A DNA stretch of 32,007 nt, from NCBI GenBank assembly GCA_027022105.1, contig JALVZH010000088.1, positions 6,253 to 38,259 on the forward strand, read 5' to 3'. The DNA comes from Bacteroidales bacterium. Its GTDB lineage: Bacteria > Bacteroidota > Bacteroidia > Bacteroidales > F082. Positions 9,319 to 18,767 of the stretch are shown here, one piece after another. Each line of letters begins with the position of its first letter. The first letter of the stretch is position 1. Both the position numbers and the translations under genes were made by a program. The notes below the pieces were generated by a model. It was given only the letters and a program-made list of their open reading frames with translations, did not search any database and was not told the DNA's origin.

Positions 9319-10508
9319 TTTCCACGTTTTGCGCGTTCCCAGTTAACACTTTGCTGGCCTTTAAAATACCTCCTGATACCTGCATACACTGCATAATTCA
9401 TAATAAAGAAGTAATAGGGAACAAAAAGTATTTTTATGCTGATTTTCCTGTTTTCAAGATACCAGCCTATCAACGCCATCAAATAAAACAACACTTCGGC
9501 ATAAAATAGCAGTGTATAAATGTTAGAAAAGTTTGTCAAACCGTAATGCAAAGCAAGTATCAGGTTGATAATAAAGATAAGCGGCAAAGAAAGCGGTGCC
9601 AAAGTCCAGCGGAGTACCCTGTGCGAAATGTACTGAAAGCTCAATACCCCGTATTTAAATATGTTTAGCAAGGGTTTCAGCCTGATAATTGATTGAATAC
9701 CGCCGGCTGCAATCCTGATTTTCCGTTTCAACTCTTCTTTAACATTTGCCGAAGCGCTCTCAATGGCATAGGCTTCGGGGTCGTACTGAATGGTATAACC
9801 TTTCATGGCCACCCTTAACGAAATGATAAAGTCATCCAAAAGGGTATCTTTTTCCACCGGCTGATATAAATCGGTACGAATGGCAAACAACTCGCCGGCA
9901 GCACCCACCACCGAATAGAGTTCGGCATCCCATTTTTTAAGTTTCGATTCATATTTCCAGTAAATACCCTCGGTTCCGGCAGCGGTATCTTTTTCTTTAT
10001 TGAAAATCCTTTTCTCTCCCGAAACACATCCGACTTTCGGGTCGGCAAACAGGTTAACAATTCTTCTGACAGACTCTTTACCCAGCATGGTGTTGCCGTC
10101 CGAAAAAATAACAATGGGCGTTTTCACAAACTGCATCCCCCGGTTCATAGCACCTATTTTACCCCCTCTTGCGGGTTCATGATATACTTCAACGCCTTTG
10201 TCCGAATATTTTTTCAACATCTCGGGTGTTCCGTCATCCGAACCGTCGGTTACCCAAACCTGCCTTACTTTTTCTTTTGGATACTCCAGTTCAAAAGAGT
10301 TTTGAACTTTATCGTCCACATAATCCTTTTCGTTGTATGCCGCCACAAAAAGCGTAACCTCAGGCTCATAATCGGGGTTCACATTCTTTTTCTTTTTAAC
10401 AAAAAGTCTTTTGAGTCTTACCAAAAAGAAAAGAAGGATTCCATAACCGAGATAGGCATAAAAAACTACAAACAGCAATACCCAAAAGATAATTTCCAAT
10501 GTTGTCAT
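9315..10508 (-). CDS. Membrane glycosyltransferase family 2
   Basis: TM at both ends; VTLFVAAYNEKDYVDDKVQNS, VTDGSDDGTPEML, PIVIFSDGNTML, LDDFIISLRVAMKGY. Stop overlaps the start of the beta-helix gene (ATGA). Confidence 0.88.
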   Translation of the reverse strand: MTTLEIIFWVLLFVVFYAYLGYGILLFFLVRLKRLFVKKKKNVNPDYEPEVTLFVAAYNEKDYVDDKVQNSFELEYPKEKVRQVWVTDGSDDGTPEMLKKYSDKGVEVYHEPARGGKIGAMNRGMQFVKTPIVIFSDGNTMLGKESVRRIVNLFADPKVGCVSGEKRIFNKEKDTAAGTEGIYWKYESKLKKWDAELYSVVGAAGELFAIRTDLYQPVEKDTLLDDFIISLRVAMKGYTIQYDPEAYAIESASANVKEELKRKIRIAAGGIQSIIRLKPLLNIFKYGVLSFQYISHRVLRWTLAPLSLPLIFIINLILALHYGLTNFSNIYTLLFYAEVLFYLMALIGWYLENRKISIKILFVPYYFFIMNYAVYAGIRRYFKGQQSVNWERAKRGK

Positions 10509-10509
10509 C

Positions 10510-11313
10510 TTAACTATTTTTTAAAACTTTTCTGGCACCCATATTCAGGTCATCCACTTCAAGTATCTCAAAATCATCGATTTCCCGAAGCACTTTTGTC
10601 AATTCCTTTTTTCCGCTATGAACCGATTCCATCACCATAATAATATTGGGGTATTTTCGCAAAAATCTTTTGGCTCCCTGCAAGACATTGGCTTCCATTC
10701 CCTCAACATCAATCTTCATAAATATTTTGTCATCTTCATTAAGACCGAGTTCGTCCATTAAATCGTCAAGCGGTACCACCTCACTCTCAACACTCATCTC
10801 CTCCGCCGGAACATAGTCATCGTCCGTTACAATATCGGCTTTATGAGATGCCCCCGTATTAACAAGATCAAAGGTAAATGTTGTTTTATAGCGTGAAGCA
10901 CCGAGAGCCACCGGATAAACGGTGACCAAATCCTCCAGTTTATTCAGTATCAGATTGACCCTTATTGCATCATAATTGTCTTTTACAGGCTCAAAAGCAA
11001 AAGTTTTTATCCCCTCTTTGGCAAACAAAATTGCGTAAGTCCCTATATTAGATCCAATATCAAAAAAGACGTTGCAGTCTTTATAATGGTCATAAACAAA
11101 CTTTTTCACCTCCCACTCATAGGCATAATTGGCAAACTGAAAGTCAAGGGTTCCTTTCCGTACCAAAAACATGCCGAGGCTGCTTTTATATATCTGCGTA
11201 CGGGAGGTGGTTCTTTTGGTAATTAAATATTTTATGGAAGATAAAATATACCTGTACTCGCCATGCTTTATAAAATCCCTTGTATATCTGAGAAAAGTAA
11301 TTAATTTATGCAT
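10510..11313 (-). CDS. FkbM-family methyltransferase
   Basis: VFFDIGSNIGTYAILFAKEGIKTFAFEPVKDNYDAIRVNLILN and FMKIDVEGMEANVLQGAKRFL. Confidence 0.85.
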   Translation of the reverse strand: MHKLITFLRYTRDFIKHGEYRYILSSIKYLITKRTTSRTQIYKSSLGMFLVRKGTLDFQFANYAYEWEVKKFVYDHYKDCNVFFDIGSNIGTYAILFAKEGIKTFAFEPVKDNYDAIRVNLILNKLEDLVTVYPVALGASRYKTTFTFDLVNTGASHKADIVTDDDYVPAEEMSVESEVVPLDDLMDELGLNEDDKIFMKIDVEGMEANVLQGAKRFLRKYPNIIMVMESVHSGKKELTKVLREIDDFEILEVDDLNMGARKVLKNS

Positions 11314-11336
11314 TCCTTCTGTTTTCTGAATTATTT

Positions 11337-11960
11337 TTAATCCTTTTTAACCCGTTCCCAGCGCTTTGTTTCCCGGTTGTATTGCTTTAACAGCCTGCCG
11401 GGATTCCCCCCCACAATAGAATATGGCGGGACATCTTTTACCACAACACATCCGGCTGCTATAATAGAATGTTTACCAACCGTTACCCCTGCCGTAACAA
11501 CAGCATTGGCACCTATCCACACATCATCTTCAATAACAATCGGCTTTGTTTCAACCGGCTGGAGACTTGGTGGTGTATTGATATCCTCATATCCATGGTT
11601 AAGGCCCGAAAGTACAACATTTTGTGCAAACATAACGTCGTTTCCGATAGTTACCGGACCAATAAGTACATTTCCGATACCAATGCGGGTTCTGTTGCCT
11701 ATAATCACATCGCCCACGCCATTGTTTACAGTGGCAAAGTCTTCGATGGTAGAGTCGTCGCCGAGTACGAAATTGTTAAACGGCATCACATCCATGCGGG
11801 TGCGGCGGCGGATTAGCGAACGTTTTCCTTTTTTGTGCTTCAAAGGATTTACAAACAGTTTGACCCAGAGTCTCGGCCTTGCCTGGTTCCTCGGCATCAA
11901 AGCCCAAAGTGCCAGTTTTTTCAGCCCGGGGTTCGATTTTATTTTATTTACTATTCCCAT
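11337..11960 (-). CDS. Left-handed beta-helix (hexapeptide repeat) O-acetyltransferase
   Basis: Hexapeptide repeats [23 protein letters not shown] and [46 protein letters not shown]. Start trimmed to MGIVNK at 11960; the longer ORF runs into the upstream GT gene. Confidence 0.85.
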   Translation of the reverse strand: MGIVNKIKSNPGLKKLALWALMPRNQARPRLWVKLFVNPLKHKKGKRSLIRRRTRMDVMPFNNFVLGDDSTIEDFATVNNGVGDVIIGNRTRIGIGNVLIGPVTIGNDVMFAQNVVLSGLNHGYEDINTPPSLQPVETKPIVIEDDVWIGANAVVTAGVTVGKHSIIAAGCVVVKDVPPYSIVGGNPGRLLKQYNRETKRWERVKKD

Positions 11961-13161
11961 TTTCTTTTTGTTTTTCGATGAGTTCAATCTTCTCAAAAAT
12001 AGCATTTGCATTGGCTTCCCAGGTGTGGCTGCGGGCAAGTTTTTCACGCTCCAGCTCTTTTTCGGGAGTATTTTCTTTTAGCGCCCGTTCAACCAGTTCC
12101 AGATATTCCTCTTTATTATTGGCAAGATAAACATAATCTTTGAACACCTCCATGGCCTTGGTTTTAGTAGCCACAGTCGGCTTGCCCATGGCGAGGTATT
12201 CATCAATTTTTCTGGGATAATTTCCAATGGTAACCTCATTGAGCTTTTGCGGGTTTAAAGCCACATCAAAAGCATAGAGATATGCCGGAAGTTCTTCCAT
12301 CTTTTTACTACCGAGGAAATAAACATTATCCATTTGGTGCAGCTTGCTGGCCTTAAACTCCTCATCTTCGGGACCCACCAGTACTATTGACCAGTCGGGA
12401 CGGTTTTCGGCAAGATGTACCAACACATCTATATCCAGACGTAAAGTGTAAAGTACCCCGATATAACCGATAATCGGTTTCTTAATTTTGGCTATGTCGT
12501 CGGGTACCTTTTTTATCAGTTTCTTATCAAAAAGAGTAACATCGCAACCCTGTCCCACATAAAAGGAATTGGGGTTAAACCTGCGGGCCAGTTCGGCCAG
12601 ATAGGTGGAGTTGGCAACCACCAAATCAACCTTTTTCATCAGTGCAGCCTCTATCCTGATTCCCTGTGTTTTCCAGTAATCAACGGCTATCATGTTGTCG
12701 CGGGTATAATAGCAATGGGTTTTGGCACCGATTAATTCTTTCAGGTAAAAACTCCTGAACATATCAGTATCGTTAAAAATAATGATGTCTTTAAACCCAA
12801 GCTCTTTTATGGCCTTGTTTACCTCTTTTGCGAACCGTTTGTTGTTGATTTTGTTCAAAATATCAAAAAGCCAGTCAATAGGCAATTGGTTAATGGATTC
12901 GAGAACCGTCAAAGGGAAAAAGCTCCACATGTTCTCTTTTACCTTTACCAAGTTGGGCTCTTTTTTCTTCAACATCCTCAACCGCTTCTGAATCAAAGGA
13001 TCTTTCCGCTCCCTGAGAATAGTCAACCTGTCGAGGGGGTAATTGACATATAAAACGCGGTTATGTTTGGAAAATTCGTCTGCAAGATTGATTACATTGC
13101 TTCCGATACGGCTGTCCAGTGCAGCCAAACCAACCATAACTATATCTCTGTTCTTTATCAT
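11944..13161 (-). CDS. Glycosyltransferase, GT-B fold (GT4/GT1-like)
   Basis: [36 protein letters not shown] and [39 protein letters not shown]. Confidence 0.82.
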   Translation of the reverse strand: MIKNRDIVMVGLAALDSRIGSNVINLADEFSKHNRVLYVNYPLDRLTILRERKDPLIQKRLRMLKKKEPNLVKVKENMWSFFPLTVLESINQLPIDWLFDILNKINNKRFAKEVNKAIKELGFKDIIIFNDTDMFRSFYLKELIGAKTHCYYTRDNMIAVDYWKTQGIRIEAALMKKVDLVVANSTYLAELARRFNPNSFYVGQGCDVTLFDKKLIKKVPDDIAKIKKPIIGYIGVLYTLRLDIDVLVHLAENRPDWSIVLVGPEDEEFKASKLHQMDNVYFLGSKKMEELPAYLYAFDVALNPQKLNEVTIGNYPRKIDEYLAMGKPTVATKTKAMEVFKDYVYLANNKEEYLELVERALKENTPEKELEREKLARSHTWEANANAIFEKIELIEKQKENGNSK

Positions 13162-13173
13162 AACAGTAAATTT

Positions 13174-14328
13174 TTATTTATAATGTTTGTCATAAACCTC
13201 TTTGTACAGTTTCAGAACCTCTTTGGCCATGTTCCTCCATGAAAATTTCTTTGAATGTTCCAATCCTTTTTCAATAAGTTCTCTCCGTAAAGCTTCATCG
13301 TTAAGTAGTTTTTCAATTCCTTCGGTTATCTCCTCAGGTTTATAAGGGTCAATAATATAAGCGTTACCTCCCGAAACTTCGGGCATGGAAGATGTATTGG
13401 AAGTAATAACCGGCACACCGCAGCGCATGGCTTCAAGCATAGGAATCCCAAAGCTTTCGCGCAATGAAGGATACAGAAATACCGAACAAAGATTGTATAT
13501 GGCCGGCAAATCGGTATTTACCACATATCCTGTAAGTACTATGCGGTTTATCAGCTCTTTGTCACCTATCTCCTCCAGTAGCTTATCCAGTGCAGAGCGC
13601 TCATAATCAAGCATCACCAGATAGATATCGTCGTTTGTCTTTCTCAGGTAATCGGAAAAAGCCTTCAATACACCTTTGGTATTCTTTTTAGGGTCGGTAT
13701 TTCCGAGAAAGAAAAGGAATTTGTCGGGAAGGTTATATTGCTTTTTCACCCTGTCGAGTTCCTCTTTGTCGTTAATTACCTTAAAGTGGTTGCTTACTCC
13801 GTTGTAAACCGCAACCAGTCTGTCGTTGCCAGGGGGAAAGCCGAAAAATTCATTAATCCGGTTTCTCTCAAATTTAGAAACGGTAATAATTTTATCACTT
13901 ATTTTCACCACTTTGGGCACATTCCATCTCCGGTACATGTTGCCCAGTTTCTGGTACCAGGTTCCTCCTTTTTTAAAGATACTGATACTTTCGAGGTAAA
14001 TAATATCGTGGAGGGTAACCACCAGCGGCATCCCCGGATTTACCGGTGCCGTATTGCTGGTACAATGCAAAATATGGCACCCTTCCTTTTTTGCCGCCTT
14101 GGGTAATGCAACCTGCTCCCAGGTAGGATAAGGGCCTCCGCCAAGCTCCACAAATTTAAAGTTGGGTGTTTTTCTGAAAATTTTATTGTCTTCATCAGGC
14201 TTTACAAAAACAACATACTCGTTTTCTTTGTCGATTTGCTGCAATTCGTTGATAAGTTCCAGCGCCACCATATCCATCCCGTGTTTCTTTTTCCGGTACA
14301 GCCTTTGACCCTCTATTCCTATTTTCAT
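13174..14328 (-). CDS. Glycosyltransferase family 4
   Basis: FLFFLGNTDPKKNTKGVLKAF and CSVFLYPSLRESFGIPMLEAMRCGVPVITSNTSSMPEVSGGNAYIIDP. Confidence 0.9.
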   Translation of the reverse strand: MKIGIEGQRLYRKKKHGMDMVALELINELQQIDKENEYVVFVKPDEDNKIFRKTPNFKFVELGGGPYPTWEQVALPKAAKKEGCHILHCTSNTAPVNPGMPLVVTLHDIIYLESISIFKKGGTWYQKLGNMYRRWNVPKVVKISDKIITVSKFERNRINEFFGFPPGNDRLVAVYNGVSNHFKVINDKEELDRVKKQYNLPDKFLFFLGNTDPKKNTKGVLKAFSDYLRKTNDDIYLVMLDYERSALDKLLEEIGDKELINRIVLTGYVVNTDLPAIYNLCSVFLYPSLRESFGIPMLEAMRCGVPVITSNTSSMPEVSGGNAYIIDPYKPEEITEGIEKLLNDEALRRELIEKGLEHSKKFSWRNMAKEVLKLYKEVYDKHYK

Positions 14329-14429
14329 ATCTTTGTTAATTTATTTGAAACTTGTCCGTTAATTGTTACCTCAACCGTTACAGTCATTTATACTTATTGC
14401 AATATTATTTGTTACATTATTAACAGTTA

Positions 14430-15656
14430 TTATTTTCCCTTCTTCCAAAAACCCGAATGTTTTCTGTGTTTAATCTGGAATGCATTGTAAGTATGCTTTG
14501 TATGTAAGAACTCTTTATTGCTGTTTCCTATTTTTAACAGTGAAAACATCATCAACAAAAATCCATAAGGCAGGTATGACACAGCCTTTAAAGTTCTAAA
14601 ATTATAAAAATATCCGGGAATTGAAAGAAAAAATACCAAAACTATCAATGCAAATACGGAAAGCCACATTATCCTCGGGAATAAATCCGGAAATATTAAC
14701 GAGAGAGCCGCTCCCAGAAACAGAAGACCAATAAGTAAAATACGCGGTGGCAGCAGATACTGCATGGCTTTATTAAAATAATCGATATTTCCTTTTTTAA
14801 TCAGGTCTTTCAAAGCGGGCAAAAAACTTTTACCAAAGTAGTGTACCTGGGCCGAGAGCCATCTTCTCCGTTGTTTCACAAAAACTTTTGCATTAGGTAC
14901 TTTTTCATCATATACATACGCATTGGGCAGATAATCTATTTTCATTCCTTTTTGAAGCATAACCACCTCAATCTCCTTATCAAATCCGCCAACCACTTCC
15001 ACTTTTTTCATCATTTCTTTAAAAAAACGGTAATCGAAAGCCATGGCCGAACCTATAAGGGATGATGAGAGCCCCAACACCTGGTGTGCTTTTCTGAAAA
15101 GGTGGTTGTTTATCTCTTCGCTTACCGCATCAAGAACAGCAAAAGGCGTATCCATATTTTTGGCCACCCTGTGTCCCTGAACAGCATGCCGGTTTCTTGC
15201 AAAATCGGCATTGATCAGGTCGAGAAAATCAGGCGCCATTATGTTATCTGCATCCAAAACAACGGCAATTTCGTAACTATCGTCAAGCGTTTCAAGAGCA
15301 GCATTCAGTGCCCGCGATTTGGTACTTACTTTCAAATCAACTTTTATCACTTTCACGTTAATCTCTTCGAGTTGCCGCAAGGTTTCCTCTTTAAACCCGT
15401 CTGCAATTATTACTACCTCGTAATTTTCAATACCATAGTTCTGGTTCAGCGCTTCGAGAGCTACTCCTATAATTACTTCATCCTCCCTGTAACCGGGAAT
15501 CAGCACAACGGTTTTTCTCTTTCTTTGTGGTATTGTCAGGTTTTTTTTAACAGGGAAAAGTCCGGCAACGGAAAGAACAAACAAATAAACGGTAGATGCC
15601 GTCAGGTACAGGTACAACAGCCAAAGAATTATTTCTGTAATTTGAGCAAATATCAT
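14430..15656 (-). CDS. Membrane glycosyltransferase family 2 (duplicated module, copy A)
   Basis: VVLIPGYREDEVIIGVALEALNQ, VVLDADNIM, AVQGHRVAKNMDTPFAVLDAVSEEINNHLFRK, KQRRRWLSAQ. Confidence 0.88.
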   Translation of the reverse strand: MIFAQITEIILWLLYLYLTASTVYLFVLSVAGLFPVKKNLTIPQRKRKTVVLIPGYREDEVIIGVALEALNQNYGIENYEVVIIADGFKEETLRQLEEINVKVIKVDLKVSTKSRALNAALETLDDSYEIAVVLDADNIMAPDFLDLINADFARNRHAVQGHRVAKNMDTPFAVLDAVSEEINNHLFRKAHQVLGLSSSLIGSAMAFDYRFFKEMMKKVEVVGGFDKEIEVVMLQKGMKIDYLPNAYVYDEKVPNAKVFVKQRRRWLSAQVHYFGKSFLPALKDLIKKGNIDYFNKAMQYLLPPRILLIGLLFLGAALSLIFPDLFPRIMWLSVFALIVLVFFLSIPGYFYNFRTLKAVSYLPYGFLLMMFSLLKIGNSNKEFLHTKHTYNAFQIKHRKHSGFWKKGK

Positions 15657-16579
15657 AACATTGGGTTTTCGTGGATTTCTTTAGAAAACAGATGCGTAAT
15701 ATGCCAGCCAATGGCACGGTAATAGGCAAGAAAAAAGGATATTTTTCCCTTTAATAAAAATTTAAGCGCATTTTTTGGTATGGCCACAAAAAGCTGGTAA
15801 AGCAAACCATATACATATTCTTTTCCCTGAATATTGCGGCGCATAAATACAATTCTGTTCCGGTTTTGGTAATAAATCTTCAGCGGGCTCATTTTTCCAG
15901 TGGAAACCGACTCTTTGTGAAGCACATAAGTGCTGCCCACATAATATATTTTATATCCTGCTTTTTTTATCCGGGCACACCAGTCGGCCTCTTCGTAATA
16001 AAGGAAAAAGATATAAGACATCAAACCAATCTCTTTTACAACCCGCATGGGAACCATCATGGCTGCTCCATGCGCATAGGCTGTTTCCCTGTCCTCGTTG
16101 TATTGCCCTCTATCTTTCTCCCAATACCCAATGGCAAAATTGCGCATGGTTACGGGATTGATGGGTGTATATCCCGCGTATTGAATGGTATCGGGCTGAT
16201 AATAAAACTTTATTCTGGGACTAACGGCACCGATTCCGGGATTTTTTTCCAACTTTTCAACAAGAGGCTCCATAAAACCCGGTGGCACCTCAATATCGTT
16301 GTTCAGCAAAAGAATATAATCACCCCGAGCACGCATCAATCCGTAGTTGTTTCCTGCAGCAAAACCATAATTAATCGGATTGGCAATATAAACCACCTCG
16401 GGATACCTTTTTTTTATAATGGTCGGGTCATCTTCCGTTGAATGGTTATCCACCACAATAATCTCAAAATTGGGGTAGGTAATTTTGTTCAACGACTCAA
16501 TTAAAGCACACGTCACCTCCGACTGGTTATAATTAACCGTAATTATGGAAACGAGCGGATAGTATTTTAATCGTGCCAC
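15653..16579 (-). CDS. Glycosyltransferase family 2, rhamnosyltransferase-like (duplicated module, copy A)
   Basis: VSIITVNYNQSEVTCALIESL, IIVVDNHSTEDDPTIIK, LLLNNDIEVPPGFMEPLV, FFLYYEEADWCARIKKAGYKIYYV. Stop overlaps the next gene start (ATGA). Confidence 0.9.
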   Translation of the reverse strand: MARLKYYPLVSIITVNYNQSEVTCALIESLNKITYPNFEIIVVDNHSTEDDPTIIKKRYPEVVYIANPINYGFAAGNNYGLMRARGDYILLLNNDIEVPPGFMEPLVEKLEKNPGIGAVSPRIKFYYQPDTIQYAGYTPINPVTMRNFAIGYWEKDRGQYNEDRETAYAHGAAMMVPMRVVKEIGLMSYIFFLYYEEADWCARIKKAGYKIYYVGSTYVLHKESVSTGKMSPLKIYYQNRNRIVFMRRNIQGKEYVYGLLYQLFVAIPKNALKFLLKGKISFFLAYYRAIGWHITHLFSKEIHENPML

Positions 16580-16596
16580 AACAGTTTTTTTACTTA

Positions 16597-17820
16597 CTAA
16601 TTGTGTTTAATATCATCCACATGCGAGTGCTCGGTGTGGATAAACTTTTTGGTAGCCCCTTTTACTTTAAACAGGCTGACAAGCATCAACACAAAGCCAT
16701 AGGGCAGCGACAACAATGCTTTCAGGGTAGCCCTGTTATAGAATTTCCTTGGGACAGAAAACAGAAGAGCAAGTACCGTACCTGCGAACAAAACAAGCCA
16801 GGCAACCGGCGCTGGTTTGATCCATTCGTGCATAACATCTCTCCACAGGTTACAGGTTACCAGTTCCAGCACAAGGATAAGGAAAAGGATACCCGTAAGC
16901 AAAATACGGGGAGGTTGAACCATTTGCAGCACTTTGTCGAAATAGTCGAAATTACCTTTGGTAAACAGTTGAACCACACCATCCCAAAAGTGTGTTCTGA
17001 AATAGTCAAGTTGTGCGGCAATCCACCGGCGTCTTTGGTTAACAAACACATCCGATTTCTGTGTCTTTTCATCAAATATAATGGCATCATGAACATACTC
17101 GATAGTATGCCCCTGCCTGATAATTTTCAGTTCCACCTCTTTGTCCTCCCCTACCGAGTCAACGGTTGCCATGGTTGTTTTAAAAAGCCGGTAATCGAGC
17201 CCCATACCCGAGCCGATAAGTGCCGATGATATACCAAGAACACGATGACCTTTTCTAAAGATATGATTATTAATCTCTTCGCTAATGGCATCGAGAATAG
17301 CAAAATTGGCATTAAGGTTCTTGGCTGTACGGTGCCCCTGAACAGCCGTGAATCCACGGTCGAAAGCAGCATTTATTTTGGTGAGCACATCGGGTTTCAT
17401 AACGTTATCGGCATCCAGCACAAATGCCACATCATAATCGTCGCCGATAACCTCCATGCATTTATTCAAAGCTTTTGATTTTTTACTGACTTCAAAAACA
17501 ACTACTACGACCCTGATGGGCAACTTGCGCAAGGCTTCGAGCGTTTCCTCTTTAAACGAGTCGGCAATAACAATTACCTCGTACTTATCTTTCGGATAGT
17601 CCTGGTTAAGAGCCTCTTTTGCCACATGCACAATTACGGCATCTTCTTTATAACCGGGAATAAGAACCGCAAATTTTCTGTATTTCGAAACTTTTTCAAC
17701 CTGTTTCTGTCTGTAAAAAAGGCCTGCTACTGCATAAACAAATATATACACGGTTGCCGAAGCAAAATAGATGTACAAAATGTATTGAATAATAATTAAT
17801 GTAATTTTTACTATTTCCAT
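16597..17820 (-). CDS. Membrane glycosyltransferase family 2 (duplicated module, copy B)
   Basis: AVLIPGYKEDAVIVHVAKEALNQ, FVLDADNVM, AVQGHRTAKNLNANFAILDAISEEINNHIFRK, NQRRRWIAAQ. Collinear with 14430-15656. Confidence 0.88.
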   Translation of the reverse strand: MEIVKITLIIIQYILYIYFASATVYIFVYAVAGLFYRQKQVEKVSKYRKFAVLIPGYKEDAVIVHVAKEALNQDYPKDKYEVIVIADSFKEETLEALRKLPIRVVVVVFEVSKKSKALNKCMEVIGDDYDVAFVLDADNVMKPDVLTKINAAFDRGFTAVQGHRTAKNLNANFAILDAISEEINNHIFRKGHRVLGISSALIGSGMGLDYRLFKTTMATVDSVGEDKEVELKIIRQGHTIEYVHDAIIFDEKTQKSDVFVNQRRRWIAAQLDYFRTHFWDGVVQLFTKGNFDYFDKVLQMVQPPRILLTGILFLILVLELVTCNLWRDVMHEWIKPAPVAWLVLFAGTVLALLFSVPRKFYNRATLKALLSLPYGFVLMLVSLFKVKGATKKFIHTEHSHVDDIKHN

Positions 17821-17823
17821 AAC

Positions 17824-18750
17824 TTATTTTTTTCTTTTTAAGCGGGGTAACCCGTATATATTTTTATGATGTGTCCAGTTCCACCAAACCGCTTTCCAGT
17901 ACGCCAGCATCAAATCGGGCCTGCGTTTTAGCAAAAACTCCAGGCTTATTTTCGGCGCAGATATAAAATAAAGATACAACAGACTTAACAATCGTGTAAA
18001 GCCTCTGTTATTTCTGCGCGCATACAAAATCCTTCCCCGGTGCAAATAAAAAATCTGAAACGGGCTGTTTTTAACCGTTGAAATTGACTCTTTATGATAA
18101 ACCAGCGATTTTCCCTGATAATAAATCTTGTATCCTGTCTTCTTTATATGCTCCGCCCAGTCGTGTTCTTCATAGTAAAGAAAAAACACCTCGGTCATCA
18201 TTCCGACCTGTTCAATCACACGCATGGGAACCAGCATAGCCGCACCGAAAATAGAACCCGTCTCGCAGGTATGGTCGTACTGACCGTTGTCTGTTTCGCC
18301 AAATCCGATGGCAAAATTTCTGATTGTGATAGGATGAATGGGTGTAAAACCTGCAAACTGAAGTGTTTTGGGTGTATGGTAATATTGAATCTTCGGGCTT
18401 ACCATGCCTATTGACGGGTCGTTTTCAAGTACCTCCACAAGAGGTTCCAGGAAATTCTCTTCAACCTCGGTATCGTTGTTAATAAAAAGCACATATTTAC
18501 CTTTGCAGTATGGCAGTGCAACATTGTTTCCTCCTGCAAAACCGAGGTTTTTTTTCGTTTTAATTAAATGTACGTAAGGATACTTCTCTTTAATGATATC
18601 GGGATTATCATTGGGAGATGCATTATCGACAACAAAAATCTCTGTATTGGGATAGGTTATCTTTGCAAACGACTCCAGAAATTCACATGTTACAGCCGAT
18701 TGATTGTAATTGACCGTAACAACCGAAACAAGGGGTAATTGATTTTTCAT
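17824..18750 (-). CDS. Glycosyltransferase family 2, rhamnosyltransferase-like (duplicated module, copy B)
   Basis: VSVVTVNYNQSAVTCEFLESF, IFVVDNASPNDNPDIIK, LFINNDTEVEENFLEPLV, FFLYYEEHDWAEHIKKTGYKIYYQ. Start taken at MKNQLPLVSVV (18750); the ORF track start (18792) overlaps the upstream gene. Confidence 0.88.
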   Translation of the reverse strand: MKNQLPLVSVVTVNYNQSAVTCEFLESFAKITYPNTEIFVVDNASPNDNPDIIKEKYPYVHLIKTKKNLGFAGGNNVALPYCKGKYVLFINNDTEVEENFLEPLVEVLENDPSIGMVSPKIQYYHTPKTLQFAGFTPIHPITIRNFAIGFGETDNGQYDHTCETGSIFGAAMLVPMRVIEQVGMMTEVFFLYYEEHDWAEHIKKTGYKIYYQGKSLVYHKESISTVKNSPFQIFYLHRGRILYARRNNRGFTRLLSLLYLYFISAPKISLEFLLKRRPDLMLAYWKAVWWNWTHHKNIYGLPRLKRKK

Positions 18751-18767
18751 ACCCTTTCTACGTAATA

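Noticed and set aside
11961-12047. Long N-terminal extension of the acetyltransferase ORF ([16 protein letters not shown]...)
   Set aside because: The extension overlaps the upstream glycosyltransferase in another frame; start at 11960 (MGIVNK) fits better.
11377-12081. 234-aa plus-strand ORF opposite the acetyltransferase
   Set aside because: Antisense shadow of a strongly supported hexapeptide acetyltransferase; no recognisable domain.
15084-15722. 212-aa plus-strand ORF
   Set aside because: Antisense to two GT2 genes with clear catalytic motifs; treated as spurious.
15866-16441. 191-aa plus-strand ORF
   Set aside because: Antisense to a GT2 gene; no start context or domain evidence.
16573-17229. 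218-aa plus-strand ORF
   Set aside because: Antisense to a well-supported GT2 gene; composition does not look like a real protein family.
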